Source of the DNA: Marilutibacter chinensis
GTDB taxonomy: Bacteria > Pseudomonadota > Gammaproteobacteria > Xanthomonadales > Xanthomonadaceae
NCBI RefSeq assembly: GCF_021725675.1
Contig: NZ_JAKJPO010000019.1
Coordinates: 1-64,000 of the forward strand
Length of the DNA: 64,000 bases
Direction of reading: 5' to 3'
Under the pieces are notes generated by a model. The model saw only the letters and a program-made list of their open reading frames with translations, did no database searches and was not told where the DNA came from. Both the position numbers and the translations under genes were made by a program. Every line of letters starts with the position of its first letter. Within the stretch, counting starts at the first letter, position 1. Below are positions 42,589 through 53,314 of the stretch, one piece after another.

Positions 42589-43341
42589 TCAGCGCTTGGC
42601 GCCGATGTCGCCGACGCGCGAACCGGTGGCGAAGAAGTCGTGCAGGTCGTGCGCGAAGGTGTCGAACTTGTTGTTCGTCACGCGGTTCAGACGGGTGAAG
42701 AAGTTATACGCCAGCACCGCCGGGATCGCGACGAACAGACCGATCGCGGTCATGATCAGCGCCTCGCCGACCGGACCGGCGACGGCGTCGATCGACGCGT
42801 TGCCGCTCATGCCGATGCGGATCAGGGCGTGGTAGATGCCCCACACGGTACCGAGCAGACCGACGAACGGCGCGGTCGCACCGACCGAGGCCAGCAGGGT
42901 CAGACCCGCTTCCAGACCCGAGCTCTCGCGGGTGACGGCCTGACGCAGGGCACGGTCGACGAACTCGGAGCGGTTCAGCGACTCGACCAGGCGCGAGCCT
43001 TCATGGCGCTGGTGGTGCGAGGCGGCCTGGGCGGCGTCGAGGGCGATCTTCGAGAACGGCTCGCTGCGCGGCTGCTCTTCCATGTAACGGATCGCATCCT
43101 GCGCGTTCGGGGTTTCCCAGAACGTGCTGATGACGCGGTCGGAGGTCGCGCGAAGACGCATGTTCTTCACGAAGTTGTAGATCATCCAGTAGATCGACAT
43201 GGCCGACATGGTCACCAGGGTGATGAACACGATCCAGGCGACCAGATCGAAGTTCTGGATCATGTGGCCAAAGCTCATCTGCTGGAGGGCTTGAGCGTTG
43301 GAGCCCCCGGCAGTGGCAGCGGTGGTGGTTTCCTGCAGCAT
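42589..43341 (-). CDS. exbB: MotA/TolQ/ExbB proton channel family protein
   Basis: 250 residues. Three membrane helices (about 34-54, 140-165, 186-210) with the family's signature SVGATAPFVGLLGTVWGIYHALIRIG and GEALIMTAIGLFVAIPAVLAYN. It forms the proton channel with the ExbD proteins and supports TonB. It follows tonB by about 125 bases and precedes exbD1. The N-terminus starts MLQETTTAATAGGSNAQ, an extension usual in xanthomonads. Confidence 0.94.
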   Translation of the reverse strand: MLQETTTAATAGGSNAQALQQMSFGHMIQNFDLVAWIVFITLVTMSAMSIYWMIYNFVKNMRLRATSDRVISTFWETPNAQDAIRYMEEQPRSEPFSKIALDAAQAASHHQRHEGSRLVESLNRSEFVDRALRQAVTRESSGLEAGLTLLASVGATAPFVGLLGTVWGIYHALIRIGMSGNASIDAVAGPVGEALIMTAIGLFVAIPAVLAYNFFTRLNRVTNNKFDTFAHDLHDFFATGSRVGDIGAKR

Positions 43342-43465
43342 GACGCTTACCTTTGAATGTCGTGGAAGGAAAAAGCTGTTACGAAAGAACGGAGCGTTTC
43401 TTCAAGGATCGTTGAAACGTGTTGCCCGGTGTTGTGTTGCCCTGTTACCCGTCCTGCCGGCCCGA

Positions 43466-44140
43466 TCAGCGCGGCGGGACGAAATCGACCGGGACGCGCA
43501 CCTTGCTGGCCACGGCCACGCCGTTGCGCATTTCCGGATTGAACCGCCACTTGCGTGCAGCTTCCATTGCCGAGCGGTCCAGATTGCGGTTGCGGCTGGA
43601 CTTCTCGACCGAGACGTCAAGCACGTTGCCTTGTGCGTCGATGCTGATGATCAGCACCACCGTGCCGCCAATGCCCTGGCGGGCCTCGGTCGGCGGATAG
43701 CGCGGCGGGTTGAGCCGGCGCGAGGAGGGGTCGACGCTGGAACCGATGTTGGTGGCCGGCGGCGGCGGCGACGGCGGGGCCGGCGGCGGCGCCTGCACGT
43801 CGACCGGGCTCGGATCGTCGAACACCACCGGCGGCTCTTCCGGCGGCGGCGGCAGCGGGGTCGGCTGCGGCGGCGCGATCTTCGGTGGCGGCTTGAGCTC
43901 CTTCGGGGGCTCCGGCGGCGGCGGCGGCGGCGGTGGGGGCGGCGGCGGCGGCTTGATCAGATTGACGAGGGTGACCTCTTCCTTCTGCTCTTTCGGCGGC
44001 GGCGGCGCCATCGGCGCCAGCAGCAGCAGCAGGGCCGCGGCGTGCACCGTGATCGCCATGGTGATACCGGCAATGCGGGCCCAGTTCAGGCCTTCGTCGC
44101 GATCGTCGTTATGAACGTGGTTTTCGAGGTCTTGCGTCAT
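43466..44140 (-). CDS. tonB: Energy transducer TonB
   Basis: 224 residues: a cytosolic start, one membrane helix (about 24-44), a periplasmic Pro-rich region (about 44-140) including an unbroken run of 13 Pro, and a C-terminal TonB domain (about 145-224) with YPPTEARQGIGGTVVLI and WRFNPEMRNG. It carries energy from ExbBD to outer-membrane receptors. A strong promoter precedes it. The Pro-run is unusually uniform and could vary by slippage, but is a multiple of three bases. Confidence 0.95.
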   Translation of the reverse strand: MTQDLENHVHNDDRDEGLNWARIAGITMAITVHAAALLLLLAPMAPPPPKEQKEEVTLVNLIKPPPPPPPPPPPPPEPPKELKPPPKIAPPQPTPLPPPPEEPPVVFDDPSPVDVQAPPPAPPSPPPPATNIGSSVDPSSRRLNPPRYPPTEARQGIGGTVVLIISIDAQGNVLDVSVEKSSRNRNLDRSAMEAARKWRFNPEMRNGVAVASKVRVPVDFVPPR

Positions 44141-44234
44141 GCGCCGTCAGCTCGGGGAGGTGTTTCCGCAACGTCTGACGCCGCGGGCGTTGGTCATGGC
44201 CCGGACGCGCTTTCGCGACGCCCGAACCTCCTAG

Positions 44235-44263
44235 CTTATACCAAATGGACCCCATGGTTCCAA
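44235..44263 (-). promoter_or_regulatory. tonB promoter candidate
   Basis: On the minus strand, TTGGAA (44258-44263) and TATAAG (44235-44240) are separated by 17 bases, good agreement with sigma-70 type -35/-10 boxes. It lies about 95 bases before the tonB start. No Fur-type palindrome was identified beside it. Confidence 0.7.
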
Positions 44264-44303
44264 GTGGGAAGCCCATCATTTTGTCGTATTGATCGACAGC
44301 CGA

Positions 44304-45524
44304 TCAACCGCCAGGCAGAGCGGTGATCTGCTTGGCTTCCTCCGGGCGCTTGACACCCTTGGCCAGCGCCTGGCGCGCGGCCTCCTTGGCTTCGGAGATT
44401 CGGTCTTCCTGCCACAGCACCTTCGCCAGATTCAGGTAGGTCTCGCCGTCCTCGTCCATCGGCGCGGCCTTGCGGTAGGCCTCGATCGCCGGTTCGATCT
44501 GCTCGGAAAAGTAGTAGGACTGGGCGAGGGCCAGGTTGTTCTGGAAATCATTCTGGAGGATACCCTTGTCCAGGCCCTCCTTGATCACGTTGGCCGCCTC
44601 GCGCTCCTTGCCGTCCATGTTGAGGTAGGTCGAATAGAGCTGGCGGTACTCGCGGTCGTCGGTGAGCTGACCGGACGCGCGCAGCTTCTCCAGCACTTCG
44701 GCGGCCTTGGCGAAGTTCTCGCCCTGCTGGTAGGTCGCCGCCAGATTGAGCTGGGCGCGCTTGTCGCCCGGGTTCTTGGCCGCGACCGACTCGGCCAGTG
44801 CGGCCGCCTCGGCCGACTGCCCGGTTTCGAAATAGGTCGCCATCAGCAGTTGCTGCCAGTCATTGCGCGGCTCGTCGCTGCTGTCGATCGCCTGCTTGAG
44901 CACCGTCGCGGCCTCGGGGTAGCGTTCCATCCGGTACAGCGCGTTGCCCTTGATCACCAGATGCTCGGGCTTGCTGCTGCTGGTCTCGGCGAAGAAGCGG
45001 TCGATCGTCGCCAGCGCCTTGTCGTACTGCTCTTCCTGCAGCTCGAGCTGGCCCAGCATCAGCATCGCGCCGTAGTGGCCGTTGTTGTCCAGACCGTTGT
45101 ACTCGATGGCCTTCTCGAGATAGCGCATCGCCGCGGCGGTGTCGTCGCTGTCGTATGCGCTCTGCGCGGCGATCTGGGCGGCGAACGACTTGTCGTACTC
45201 GTTGGCCTTTTCGTTGGCCATGATCTCCTCGGCGATCGCGATCGCCTCGGCGCTCTCGTCGTCGTCGTAGCGATCCATCATCTTCTGCAGTTTCGACGAC
45301 ATCCGCGACGAGGCCTTGGTCCTGGGCTCCTGGCGGCTGGCTTGCGGATAGTCGACGTTGCTGGCCGCCTGGCTGTCGCTGTTGCGCTGGGCCTGGCGCT
45401 CGCGGCGCTCCTGGGCACGATCCTGGGCGGTCTGCGCATGGACCTGCGAGACGCCACCGAACACGAGCACCGCACCGATGGCGGCGGCAAGCAGGTTGAG
45501 GTGGCGGGGCGTGGTTGCGTTCAT
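44304..45524 (-). CDS. Secreted TPR-repeat protein
   Basis: A 406-residue protein with a signal peptide (cleavage near VHA-Q, about residue 30), a charged spacer, and about eight TPR-like helix pairs (for example AAMRYLEKAIEYNG, AATVLKQAIDSSD, KAAEVLEKLRASG, AIEAYRKAAPMDEDGETY). TPR genes next to tonB are typical of Xanthomonas-type loci. It probably acts in the periplasm as a scaffold linked to TonB-dependent transport; that is inferred from position. The TonB promoter lies between the two genes. Confidence 0.85.
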   Translation of the reverse strand: MNATTPRHLNLLAAAIGAVLVFGGVSQVHAQTAQDRAQERRERQAQRNSDSQAASNVDYPQASRQEPRTKASSRMSSKLQKMMDRYDDDESAEAIAIAEEIMANEKANEYDKSFAAQIAAQSAYDSDDTAAAMRYLEKAIEYNGLDNNGHYGAMLMLGQLELQEEQYDKALATIDRFFAETSSSKPEHLVIKGNALYRMERYPEAATVLKQAIDSSDEPRNDWQQLLMATYFETGQSAEAAALAESVAAKNPGDKRAQLNLAATYQQGENFAKAAEVLEKLRASGQLTDDREYRQLYSTYLNMDGKEREAANVIKEGLDKGILQNDFQNNLALAQSYYFSEQIEPAIEAYRKAAPMDEDGETYLNLAKVLWQEDRISEAKEAARQALAKGVKRPEEAKQITALPGG

Positions 45525-45730
45525 CGAGTCACCTTCTGGATGCTGCGACCGTCCTGGGTCGGAAACTGGATCGGAACCGGCAGAGCTTGGATCTGCGGGG
45601 CGGTCACGCTACCAGAAACGCATGACCGCGGCATACTGGGTTGACCTTGTTACGATTTTGTTGCGCCTGCAGGGTTCCACCGGGCGGGAGACGCGCCAGA
45701 CCTGCGTTCGAGGCCCTTGCCGCGACGGCT

Positions 45731-46591
45731 TCAGCCGCAGCGCGGCCGGCGGCCGGCGGCCTGGGCCTGCTGCCAGGTCGGCGCCAGACTGTCGGCACGG
45801 CTGTCGAGCTCCTGGATCCGCGAGGCCGGGTTGGGGTGGGTCGACAGCCATTCCGGTGGCTGTCCGCCGCTGGCGGACATCATGTTCTTCCACAGGTCGA
45901 CGGCCTGGTGCGGGTCGTAGCCGGCGCGGGCCATCAGCTGCTGGCCGACCACGTCGGCCTCGGTTTCCTGGGTGCGGTTGTTCGGCAGCAACAGGCCGGC
46001 CTGGACCGCGGCGCCGCCGAGCTGGCCGGTGGTGCTGGCCGCGGACTGGCCGTAACGGGCGCCGACCAGCGCGCCCAGCAGGCCCAGCCCGGTCTGCGCT
46101 CCCATCTGCCGGGTGATGCGCTCGTCGTGGTGGTTGGAGATCACATGGCCGACCTCGTGGGCGACCACCGCCGCGAGCTGGTCCTGGTTCCTGGCGACCT
46201 TGAAGATCCCGGTGTTCACGCCGACCTTGCCGCCGGGCAGGGCGAAGGCGTTGGGCTCGTCGTCGACGAACAGGGCGACTTCCCAGCCTGCCTGCTGTCC
46301 GGCCGGCAGCTCGCGGGTGATCGAGTTCACCACACAACGCACGTAACGGGTCTGGGTCGCATTGGTACTGATCTGTTTGTTCTTTTTGGCCTGGTCGAAG
46401 GCCTGGATGCCGAGCTGCTGGAGCTGGGCCTCGGACATGCCGCCGACGACCTGGGTGCGGCCGGTCGGCGAGGTGGTGGTCGCGCAGGCGGACAGCAGGC
46501 CACCCAGCGCCAGGACGAGCACGAGTGGCGGCGATCCGGTGCCGGCTGGCGCGATCGTCCGGCGAGGCGACGGCGTGGTTCTGGTCGACAT
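45731..46591 (-). CDS. M48 metallopeptidase lipoprotein (LoiP/YcaL-like)
   Basis: A 286-residue lipoprotein (lipobox SAC, Cys about 36) with the zinc motif HEVGH (VVAHEVGHVISNH) and downstream Glu in TQETEADVVGQQ, as in envelope quality-control proteases such as LoiP/YggG. It would degrade misfolded outer-membrane proteins in the periplasm. ATG 46591 has a good AAGGGGG upstream. The C-terminal segment HPNPASRIQELDSRA is typical of the family's end. It is likely a single gene with the protease gene at 46676 in tandem on the same strand. Confidence 0.92.
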   Translation of the reverse strand: MSTRTTPSPRRTIAPAGTGSPPLVLVLALGGLLSACATTTSPTGRTQVVGGMSEAQLQQLGIQAFDQAKKNKQISTNATQTRYVRCVVNSITRELPAGQQAGWEVALFVDDEPNAFALPGGKVGVNTGIFKVARNQDQLAAVVAHEVGHVISNHHDERITRQMGAQTGLGLLGALVGARYGQSAASTTGQLGGAAVQAGLLLPNNRTQETEADVVGQQLMARAGYDPHQAVDLWKNMMSASGGQPPEWLSTHPNPASRIQELDSRADSLAPTWQQAQAAGRRPRCG

Positions 46592-46675
46592 GTGCACCCC
46601 CTTGCGTGAACAGGCTCGTTTTAGCCGAACACGGATTAACATCTCGTAATCGCGCGGATCCGCTGGACCGGCGGT

Positions 46676-47503
46676 TCAGCCATGGCCGGTGAGCAGCAGG
46701 GCGCAGGCGAGGGCGTTGTTGATGGTGTGGGCGCCGATCGCCGCCCACAGGGTTCCGGTGCGCCGATAGACCCAGGCAAACGCCGCCCCCATTGCCGCGT
46801 ACACCAGCCACAACTGCAGCACGGCCTGCCACGGGTTGTCGCTGAGCCCGGGCACCTCGTGCACCAGCGCGAACACCGCGCCGCTGAGCAGCATCCCCAG
46901 GCCTGGGCGGCCCGCCTGCCACAGGCGGCCGAACAGCACCCGGCGGAACAGCAGCTCCTCATAGGCGGGGGCGAGCACGATCGCGAACACCAGCATGAAC
47001 ACCGGGCTGTCGGTGAACGCCGCCTCGACCATTGCCAGATTCGTCGGTACCGGCGTCGTGCCCAGGCGTTCGCCCAACCAGCCGATGGCGAGGCTGAATG
47101 CCAGCACGGCCAGCCCGGTAGCGAGCATCCAGCCCCAGGTCGACGCGCGGGCCAGGGCCGCCCGCGAGGCGGCGCGTTCGCCGGCGCCGGCACGGCGGCG
47201 CAGGAAGTAGATCAGCAGCACTGCCGGCGCCATCGACAGCAGGGTCATCCAGACCAGGGTCGCACCCTGGGGCTGCGCATCGGGCCGCAGCCGGCCCGCG
47301 AGGCCGGCCAGGTCGCCGGGCGCCGCGATGAACGCCGTCCACAGCATCCAGCCGATCATCAGCACGGTGCTCAACACCAGCATCACCGCCACCGTGGCCA
47401 GCAGGTCGGCGGTGAAGCCGAGCAGGGCGCGGCCGAGGCCGCCCGGCGCCGCCATCGGCAGCGGTGGCGGCTCGGACCGGCCGTGCAGTTCGGTCGCGCT
47501 CAC
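46676..47503 (-). CDS. CPBP (CAAX-like) intramembrane metalloprotease
   Basis: A 275-residue membrane protein with about eight hydrophobic segments. The CPBP motifs are present: EELLFRRVLFGRLW (Glu-Glu and Arg), HEVPG, and HTINNALA near the C-terminus. Such proteins process or bind peptides in the membrane. GTG 47503 is chosen since a purine-rich stretch precedes it and the upstream frame runs into the gyrB-end relic. It lies between that relic and the M48 gene. Confidence 0.85.
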   Translation of the reverse strand: MSATELHGRSEPPPLPMAAPGGLGRALLGFTADLLATVAVMLVLSTVLMIGWMLWTAFIAAPGDLAGLAGRLRPDAQPQGATLVWMTLLSMAPAVLLIYFLRRRAGAGERAASRAALARASTWGWMLATGLAVLAFSLAIGWLGERLGTTPVPTNLAMVEAAFTDSPVFMLVFAIVLAPAYEELLFRRVLFGRLWQAGRPGLGMLLSGAVFALVHEVPGLSDNPWQAVLQLWLVYAAMGAAFAWVYRRTGTLWAAIGAHTINNALACALLLTGHG

Positions 47504-47537
47504 CGGAGAATTCCGCCCGCGGCCGCCGACCGCGCGC

Positions 47538-47595
47538 TCAGACTTCGAGGCTGGCGACCTTCGGCACGTTGTCCTGGATGAACTCGCGGGGTAGG
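47538..47595 (-). pseudogene. Degenerate second copy of the gyrB 3' end
   Basis: On the minus strand it reads REFIQDNVPKVASLEV followed by a stop, against [16 protein letters not shown] at the end of the intact gyrB (47745). The DNA of 47538-47595 aligns with 47742-47800 without gaps and with only about ten differences. The 150 bases between the copies carry no gene but include a ggcc-rich inverted stretch. Confidence 0.75.
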
Positions 47596-47744
47596 TGAGC
47601 GCTGGTGCCGCAGGCACGCGGGCTGCCAACAGGCAAGCCGCGAAGCGCGAACGCCCGGGGCAGGCCACCCCGGGCGGGAGCACTCGACGAGGCCAGGATG
47701 GCCAAGCCTGGTGCCACTGGAGCCGCGCCACCGCATAGCGGGAT

Positions 47745-50303
<2,559 letters not shown>

Positions 50304-50323
50304 TTAGCTATAAGCGACCGTCG

Positions 50324-50332
50324 AGTATACCA
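50324..50332 (-). promoter_or_regulatory. Extended -10 promoter element upstream of gyrB
   Basis: TGGTATACT on the minus strand matches an extended -10 box. No good -35 is seen at 17 bases, consistent with extended -10 promoters. It is about 75 bases before the gyrB start and beyond the recF stop. Confidence 0.5.
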
Positions 50333-50471
50333 GCCGGGCCGAAGCCGCCGGTCGCCCGGACACGCTGCGATGCGGGCGCCGGGAGCGATGTTCAGGCGCA
50401 GGATCGAAAGGCGGCAGCACTTGCGGATCGTCCGCTGCGAAGGAGGGCAGTCCGGGCACCGCCACGTCCGG

Positions 50472-51584
50472 TCAGGTCTGTCGCGTCTCGATCGGAACCA
50501 GCGCTCCATGTTCCACGTGGAACCTCGTCACCGGCACCTGGACCTTCTGCAGCCCCGGCGGGGACTCCGTCCCGGTAATGAAGGCCTGTGCGTCGCTTCC
50601 GACCAGACGCGAGAGGACGCGGGCCTGATGTTCCCGATCGAGCTCGGATCCGAGGTCGTCGAGCACGATCACCGGCCAGCTGCCACGGCTCGCCGCATGG
50701 TGCGCCGCCTGCGCCAGCACTGCCGACAATGCGGTCAGCTTTGCCTGCCCGCGGGAAAGTGCCTCGCGACCGGGGAGGGTGGGGAAATGGATACGCCAAT
50801 CGGCCCTGTGGGGTCCGACCGAGGTATGCCCGCTCTGCAGATCGCGGTCGCGAGCCAGCAGCAGCGCGTCCTCGAGCGACACCGCCTCTCGACGCCAACC
50901 CGGGAGGTACTCCAGTTCCACTTCACCCAGGGCCGGTGCAAGGCCGGCCAGCAGCGGAGCCAGTAGCCCCCGCAAATCCTCGAGATAGAGCTGGCGCCGG
51001 CGGCTGATGGGTTCGCCCGCCTCCGCGAGCTCCCGCTCCCAGGCATCCAGCCCATCCCCGATGCGCCGGCTCTTCAACAGCGCGTTACGTTGCTTCAACG
51101 CCCGGGCGTATCGGCGCCACAGGGGCATGAACTCATGTTCCACGTGGAACAGCCCCCAGTCGAGGTAGCGTCGGCGCGTCTCCGCACCACCGGTGATCAG
51201 CGCGTGGCTACCCGGCTCGAAGCTGACCACAGCCAGCGCCGCGCACAGGTCGCCGAGCTGGGACACGTTGCTGCCGTCGAGGCGGCCAACCCAGTCCTGG
51301 CCGCTGTGACGGAGCCCGGCCCGGCGCAGGCGGGTTTCGCCGCCGCCTGCTGCCGGCTCGCGCCACTCGACGAACACCTCCAGCGCTTCCGCACCTGCCT
51401 GTAGCAGGCCGTCGCGGACCCGACCACGGAAGCTCCGCCCATAGGCCATCAGATGCATCGCTTCCAGCAGCGAGGTCTTGCCTGCACCGTTGGCGCCTGT
51501 AATCAGGTTGATCCCGGGAGCGGGCGCCAGGCTGATCTCGTCGAAGCGGCGAAAGCGGCGGAGATCGAGGCGGGTGATCTGCAT
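50472..51584 (-). CDS. recF: DNA replication and repair protein RecF
   Basis: A 370-residue SMC-like ATPase loading RecA at gaps. Walker A GANGAGKTS (about 30-38), ABC signature LSRGQAKLT and Walker B VIVLDDLGSELD are visible. ATG 51584 starts MQITRLDLRRFRRF. Remarkably, two parS-type palindromes are embedded in its coding sequence as Phe-His-Val-Glu-His codons (at about residue 150 and near the end). It is separated from dnaN by a terminator and another parS copy. Confidence 0.96.
   Translation of the reverse strand: MQITRLDLRRFRRFDEISLAPAPGINLITGANGAGKTSLLEAMHLMAYGRSFRGRVRDGLLQAGAEALEVFVEWREPAAGGGETRLRRAGLRHSGQDWVGRLDGSNVSQLGDLCAALAVVSFEPGSHALITGGAETRRRYLDWGLFHVEHEFMPLWRRYARALKQRNALLKSRRIGDGLDAWERELAEAGEPISRRRQLYLEDLRGLLAPLLAGLAPALGEVELEYLPGWRREAVSLEDALLLARDRDLQSGHTSVGPHRADWRIHFPTLPGREALSRGQAKLTALSAVLAQAAHHAASRGSWPVIVLDDLGSELDREHQARVLSRLVGSDAQAFITGTESPPGLQKVQVPVTRFHVEHGALVPIETRQT
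50509..50524. promoter_or_regulatory. parS-type site 1 (within recF)
   Basis: TGTTCCACGTGGAACC, one base off the perfect 16-bp palindrome. ParB binding sites of pseudomonads and xanthomonads have this form. It is near the 3' end of recF. Confidence 0.8.
51136..51151. promoter_or_regulatory. parS-type site 2 (within recF, perfect palindrome)
   Basis: TGTTCCACGTGGAACA is an exact 16-bp palindrome, the classic parS sequence of Pseudomonas. It lies in the recF coding sequence. Confidence 0.85.
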
Positions 51585-51696
51585 GGGCAAAGCTTAAAGG
51601 GATAGGAGGTAGCAGGGGAGGACAGGATCGGGGCTTACAGGGAAGGCGCTGGCAGCCATCCGGGCTGCGACATCATCTCCACCACAATCCGCGAGG

Positions 51697-51757
51697 TGGC
51701 GTAAGCCGCAACGGATCGTCGTATCAGTCTCATCGCGGCTCACGCCGCATCTACAGA
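51697..51757. repeat. REP-like inverted pair
   Basis: gtaagccgca at 51701-51710 and atcgcggctcacgccgc at 51732-51748 are inverted arms of the element also seen at 30821-30890. It is in the recF-dnaN gap. Confidence 0.55.
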
Positions 51758-51805
51758 ACCGATGCACTCTCGCGGTACCGGGGAGATGGCGCTGACATTC
51801 CCTCA

Positions 51806-51835
51806 CGAAAACGCCCGGCACATGGCCGGGCGTCG
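51806..51835 (-). terminator. Intrinsic terminator after dnaN
   Basis: Read on the minus strand, an inverted repeat acgcccggc/gccgggcgt around an atgt loop is followed by TTTTCG. It would end the dnaA-dnaN transcript before recF. Confidence 0.75.
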
Positions 51836-51836
51836 A

Positions 51837-51852
51837 TGTTCCACGTGGAACC
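51837..51852. promoter_or_regulatory. parS-type site 3 (recF-dnaN gap)
   Basis: TGTTCCACGTGGAACC, one base off the perfect palindrome. It adjoins the dnaN terminator and is the copy closest to oriC. Confidence 0.85.
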
Positions 51853-51872
51853 TGCCGGTTCCGGCGTCGTGG

Positions 51873-52973
51873 TCAAAGCCGCAACGGCATGACCACGTGA
51901 CGGCTGCGCTCGTTGCCGGCCTCGCGAACCAGCGCCGAGGAGTTGGCATCGCGCAGGGCCAGGATCACCTGCTCGTCGCGCAATGCGGTCAGTGCATCCA
52001 GCAGGTAGTTCACGTTGAAGCCGACCGCGAGGTCGTCGACCTTGGTCTCGGCCTCGACTTCCTCCTGGGCTTCCTCCTGCTCCGGATTGTGCGCGCTGAT
52101 CTTCAGCTGGCCCGGCGATACCTCGATCCGGACGCCGCGATACTTTTCGTTCGACAGAATCGCCGCACGTTGCAGCGACGCACGCAGCACTTCGCGGTCG
52201 ATCCGGACCTCACGATCGGCACCGATCGGGATGACCGCTTCGTAATCCGGGAAACGGCCGTCGATCAGCTTGCTGGTGAAGGTCACATCGTCGCGCTTGA
52301 TCCGGATGTGGCCGCGGCCCATCTCGATTTCGACCTCGCGGTCGCCGCCTTCGAGCAGACGCTGCAGCTCGGTGACGCCCTTGCGCGGAACGATGATCTG
52401 TCGCTTGGTGCCGTTGCCGCCTTCCAGCGCGGCTTCGCACAGCGCCAGGCGATGACCGTCGGTGGCGACGCAGCGCAGGCTGCCTTCGCGCAGGTCGAAC
52501 AGCAGGCCGTTGAGGTAGTAACGCACGTCCTGCTGGGCCATGGCGAACGCCGTTCGCTCGATCAGCTCTTTCAACGAGGCCTCCGGGACCCGCACGCGTT
52601 CGGTCGCCTCGACCTCGTCGATCGCCGGGAAATCGTTGGCCGGCAGGCTGGCAAGGGTGAAGCGGGAGCGTCCGGCCTGGACCGTGATCTTCTCGGCGTT
52701 CTGGCTGACGGTCACGGTGCTGCCGTCGGGCAGGGCCCGCACGATGTCGAACAGCTTGCGCGCCGGAATCGTGGTCTCGCCGTCAACCGCATCGTCGACC
52801 AGGATCCGCGACACCATCTCGACTTCGAGATCGGTGCCGGTCAGCGCGAGCTGTCCGTCCTTGACCTGGACCAGCAGGTTGGCCAGCACCGGCAGGGTCT
52901 GGCGCCGTTCGACCACGTTGACGACCTGCGCCAACGGCTTGAGAAACACTTCACGTTGCAGGCTGAAACGCAT
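51873..52973 (-). CDS. dnaN: DNA polymerase III beta subunit (sliding clamp)
   Basis: A 366-residue ring subunit that tethers DNA polymerase III to DNA. Three clamp domains of about 120 residues each; landmarks include FLKPLAQVVNVVERRQTLPVLAN at the start, CVATDGHRLALCE in the middle, and the C-terminal peptide-binding region ending HVVMPLRL. ATG 52973 follows GGGGAG at good distance. It is directly downstream of dnaA, across the presumed oriC. Confidence 0.97.
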   Translation of the reverse strand: MRFSLQREVFLKPLAQVVNVVERRQTLPVLANLLVQVKDGQLALTGTDLEVEMVSRILVDDAVDGETTIPARKLFDIVRALPDGSTVTVSQNAEKITVQAGRSRFTLASLPANDFPAIDEVEATERVRVPEASLKELIERTAFAMAQQDVRYYLNGLLFDLREGSLRCVATDGHRLALCEAALEGGNGTKRQIIVPRKGVTELQRLLEGGDREVEIEMGRGHIRIKRDDVTFTSKLIDGRFPDYEAVIPIGADREVRIDREVLRASLQRAAILSNEKYRGVRIEVSPGQLKISAHNPEQEEAQEEVEAETKVDDLAVGFNVNYLLDALTALRDEQVILALRDANSSALVREAGNERSRHVVMPLRL

Positions 52974-53314
52974 GCTCAACCGCTCCCCTATGCCCAAGAC
53001 AAAAGATTGGATAAATCAAAAGCGTGGTGGTGATGGTGTCGGCGAAAACCCGGGAAAACCATCATAACTCTTTGTTCTGAAACAAAATTTAGTGCAGATG
53101 AACCTTTGTGGAACCGAGCTGACAAACGGGTACAAGCTGTGGACAAGTTTCGCGCTCCGGGTCGGCCTTCCAGTTGTCCACAGCTTGTTCGCATGCCGTC
53201 CAGAATATTCCCTTTCCTGTTCACATTGCCCGGATTCCGGCCACTGGGCCGCTTGTCGTCACCGTTGTCGTGGCGAGCTCGGGGCGGACCCGGCAGGCGC
53301 CACGACGCGTTCCT
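52974..53314. promoter_or_regulatory. oriC: Chromosomal replication origin candidate (oriC) with DnaA boxes
   Basis: The dnaA-dnaN gap is AT-rich against the surroundings. DnaA boxes: TTGTCCACA at 53174-53182 (plus) and 53138-53146 (minus), each one base from TTATCCACA, and TTATCCAAT at 53006-53014 (minus), two bases off. An AT-rich tract at about 53065-53100 could be the unwinding element. In Xanthomonas the origin was placed in this same gap. Other boxes of weaker match are likely. Confidence 0.85.

Noticed and set aside
50509..51852. Reading TTCCACGTGGAA palindromes as LuxR/stress-regulator boxes
   Set aside because: The full 16-bp form, the position near oriC and the location inside coding sequence fit parS much better.
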